Origin: Agreia sp. Leaf210
Lineage (GTDB): Bacteria; Actinomycetota; Actinomycetes; Actinomycetales; Microbacteriaceae
NCBI RefSeq assembly: GCF_001421485.1
Contig: NZ_LMKK01000002.1
Location: 1-64,000, forward strand
Reading direction: 5' to 3'
DNA length: 64,000 nt
A model generated the notes under the pieces. It was not told the DNA's origin and did not search any database. It saw only the letters and a program-made list of their open reading frames with translations. Made by a program: the position numbers and the translations under genes. How positions within the stretch are numbered: the stretch's first letter is position 1; each line of letters begins with the position of its first letter. This document shows positions 62,733 to 64,000 of the stretch, one piece after another.

Positions 62733-64000
62733 CTACTTGAAGTCTCTGTCGAGGTTCACGTTCAGGGCACCTGTCGTGCTGCCCACGTCGATGTGCATGT
62801 GGGTGCACGAGTCGGGGAACTCCTTGAAATTCAGGAGGTTGAGGGAGACCCCGGCAGACGCGCGGCACTCGCTCTGACCCAGGTTCGAACCGGAGGGCAT
62901 GATCGGGTCGAGCACCTCGGCGAACTTCACCGTGTTCTGGTCTGCGCCGGGCAACGAGGCACCGTTGATCAGATAGAAGTCCACGGCATGGCCACCGCCG
63001 TTGATGTAGTGCGACGACCCGGTTCCCGCGCCCTCGATCTGGCCGGTGCACTTGCGGTTGATATCGCTCACGGCGACGGTGTCGAAGGTGCGCACGGCGA
63101 TCACCATCACCTGCAGAATGCGCAGATCGATACCGCAGTCCGGCTTCACGACGCCGTCGGCCAGGGCCTGGATCTCGGGGATGTGATCGGGCACCGACCC
63201 CTTGAGCTTGCCCGCGGCCACAGCGGCCATCAGCTCCTGGGCGAGCTTCTGCGACTCTTTCGAGACGTAGCTGTTCGTGGTCGAGTAGAGCGAGCCGGGG
63301 GCGCCTTCGGCGTAGAAGTCATCGCGCACAGCGTTCAGCGCCGGGCCTTCGCCGACAGAGAGGTTCTGGCTGTCGGTGACGTCACCGGGCGTCTGCTTGG
63401 CCGCGAAGTCGGACGGGCTCGCGAAGCCCAGCGAGGGAATCGAGATCGAGACGACGAACAGCGCGGCGATCATCATGACGAAGCCCGCAAGAATGCGTCG
63501 CTTGATCGGCTGCGACCGCGCGTGCGACACGAAGGTGCCACTCGACGACGACAGCAGCTCGGCAACGGGAAGCGAGCGCCTGATGCGCGGAGAGGCGATC
63601 GGCACGGAGCGCACGGGGGCGTCGTCGCCCGCTGTCGCGAGGGCGGACATCACCTCGGGAGCCGAATGCGGCGCGACGATGTCGATCTCGGTGCTCACCG
63701 TGCTCGGCTCGATCACGACGTGATGTTCGGCGAAGTCGACCTCGGCGCTCATCACGGTCTCGGCGGCGATGTGCTCGGCCGTCTCGATCTCGAGCATCGG
63801 ATGCTGCGCCACCAGTTCGATCTCGAGCGGCACCGTCTCGAGGTTGGCGACCGCGAGCATCCGCTCGTCGATCGCATGCTCTGCGGATGGCTCCGCCTCG
63901 AGCTCCTCGGCGATGACGGGAGCCTCCTCGGCCTCCGCTAGCGGCGTCTTCTCTACCTCGACGACAGGAGTCTTCTCGGCCTCGACGACAGGCTTCTCTG
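62733..64000 (-). CDS. Membrane-anchored peptidase M15-like cell-wall enzyme, 5' end outside window
   Basis: The frame is open to the window edge, so the N-terminus is missing. Visible order: an acidic region with EKTPVVEVEKTP-type repeats, more than 100 cytoplasmic residues, one transmembrane helix (AGFVMMIAALFVVSISIPSLGFA), a linker, and a C-terminal domain with SSHYINGGGHAVDFYL and THMHIDVG. These resemble the SxHxxGxAxD and HxH metal motifs of D-Ala-D-Ala peptidases (M15/VanY). It shares its layout with the NlpC/P60 gene downstream, probably as a pair of envelope enzymes. Confidence 0.65.
   Translation of the reverse strand, partial: EKPVVEAEKTPVVEVEKTPLAEAEEAPVIAEELEAEPSAEHAIDERMLAVANLETVPLEIELVAQHPMLEIETAEHIAAETVMSAEVDFAEHHVVIEPSTVSTEIDIVAPHSAPEVMSALATAGDDAPVRSVPIASPRIRRSLPVAELLSSSSGTFVSHARSQPIKRRILAGFVMMIAALFVVSISIPSLGFASPSDFAAKQTPGDVTDSQNLSVGEGPALNAVRDDFYAEGAPGSLYSTTNSYVSKESQKLAQELMAAVAAGKLKGSVPDHIPEIQALADGVVKPDCGIDLRILQVMVIAVRTFDTVAVSDINRKCTGQIEGAGTGSSHYINGGGHAVDFYLINGASLPGADQNTVKFAEVLDPIMPSGSNLGQSECRASAGVSLNLLNFKEFPDSCTHMHIDVGSTTGALNVNLDRDFK

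Noticed and set aside
1-64000. CRISPR arrays, insertion sequences, prophage genes
   Set aside because: No regularly spaced repeats, transposases or phage structural genes were seen on either strand.

Overview
This 64 kb window comes from a high-GC Gram-positive actinobacterium, most likely a member of the Microbacteriaceae. The evidence is GC-rich coding throughout, an actinobacterial 16S rRNA leader at the left edge, a LexA-boxed imuA'-imuB-dnaE2 mutasome operon, a galU-rimJ-glpR block, and short palindromic repeats of the CCCTGAGC...TCGAAGGG type. The genus cannot be named from the sequence alone.

Layout, left to right. At 1-430 the promoter and leader of an rRNA operon point out of the window. 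At 0.4-9.6 kb there is a DNA/RNA maintenance block: a DUF3516 helicase, then the SOS-inducible imuA'-imuB-dnaE2 operon, then an Fpg/Nei glycosylase. At 9.6-15.5 kb there are an SGNH hydrolase, a MoxR/VWA pair, a baeRF-type release-factor homologue and tRNA-Ala(CGC). At 15.6-23.8 kb there are glpR, rimJ, galU, 5-formyl-THF cyclo-ligase, an FmdB zinc-ribbon protein, mscL and a very large helicase-like protein whose ATPase motifs are degenerate. At 24-30 kb there are an LLM-class oxidoreductase and an overlapping three-gene cassette (acyl-CoA dehydrogenase, PIG-L deacetylase/methyltransferase fusion, GT2), plus small stress-type proteins. At 30-32.4 kb there is a polar amino-acid ABC importer. 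At 32.6-37.1 kb an FbiC-like FO synthase, lacking the iron-sulfur motif of its CofH half, is translationally coupled to a Baeyer-Villiger-type monooxygenase fused to a hydrolase-like domain. At 37.8-42.9 kb there are an AraC regulator and an iron-boxed siderophore ABC importer. At 43-53.9 kb a long minus-strand train holds a HAD phosphatase, a phosphonate-type ABC importer, an RpiR regulator, a GH92 glycosidase, a GT4 and an acyltransferase.

The most striking accessory region is 55.0-60.5 kb. It has clearly lower GC and sits directly against the 3' end of tRNA-Arg(CCT). It carries one tight four-gene operon: a D12-class (Dam-like) DNA adenine methyltransferase, a calcineurin-like metallophosphoesterase, a P-loop ATPase and an unrecognised 328-residue protein. 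All four overlap at start/stop codons. No integrase, transposase or toxin of a known type is visible. This looks like a self-marking plus sensing plus effector cassette, and I propose it as a candidate undescribed anti-mobile-element or anti-phage system.

The right edge (60.7-64 kb) returns to host-like sequence: an HNH protein, a structured non-coding stretch with a strong terminator, and two membrane-anchored cell-wall enzymes (NlpC/P60 and a D-Ala-D-Ala-peptidase-like protein that runs off the window).
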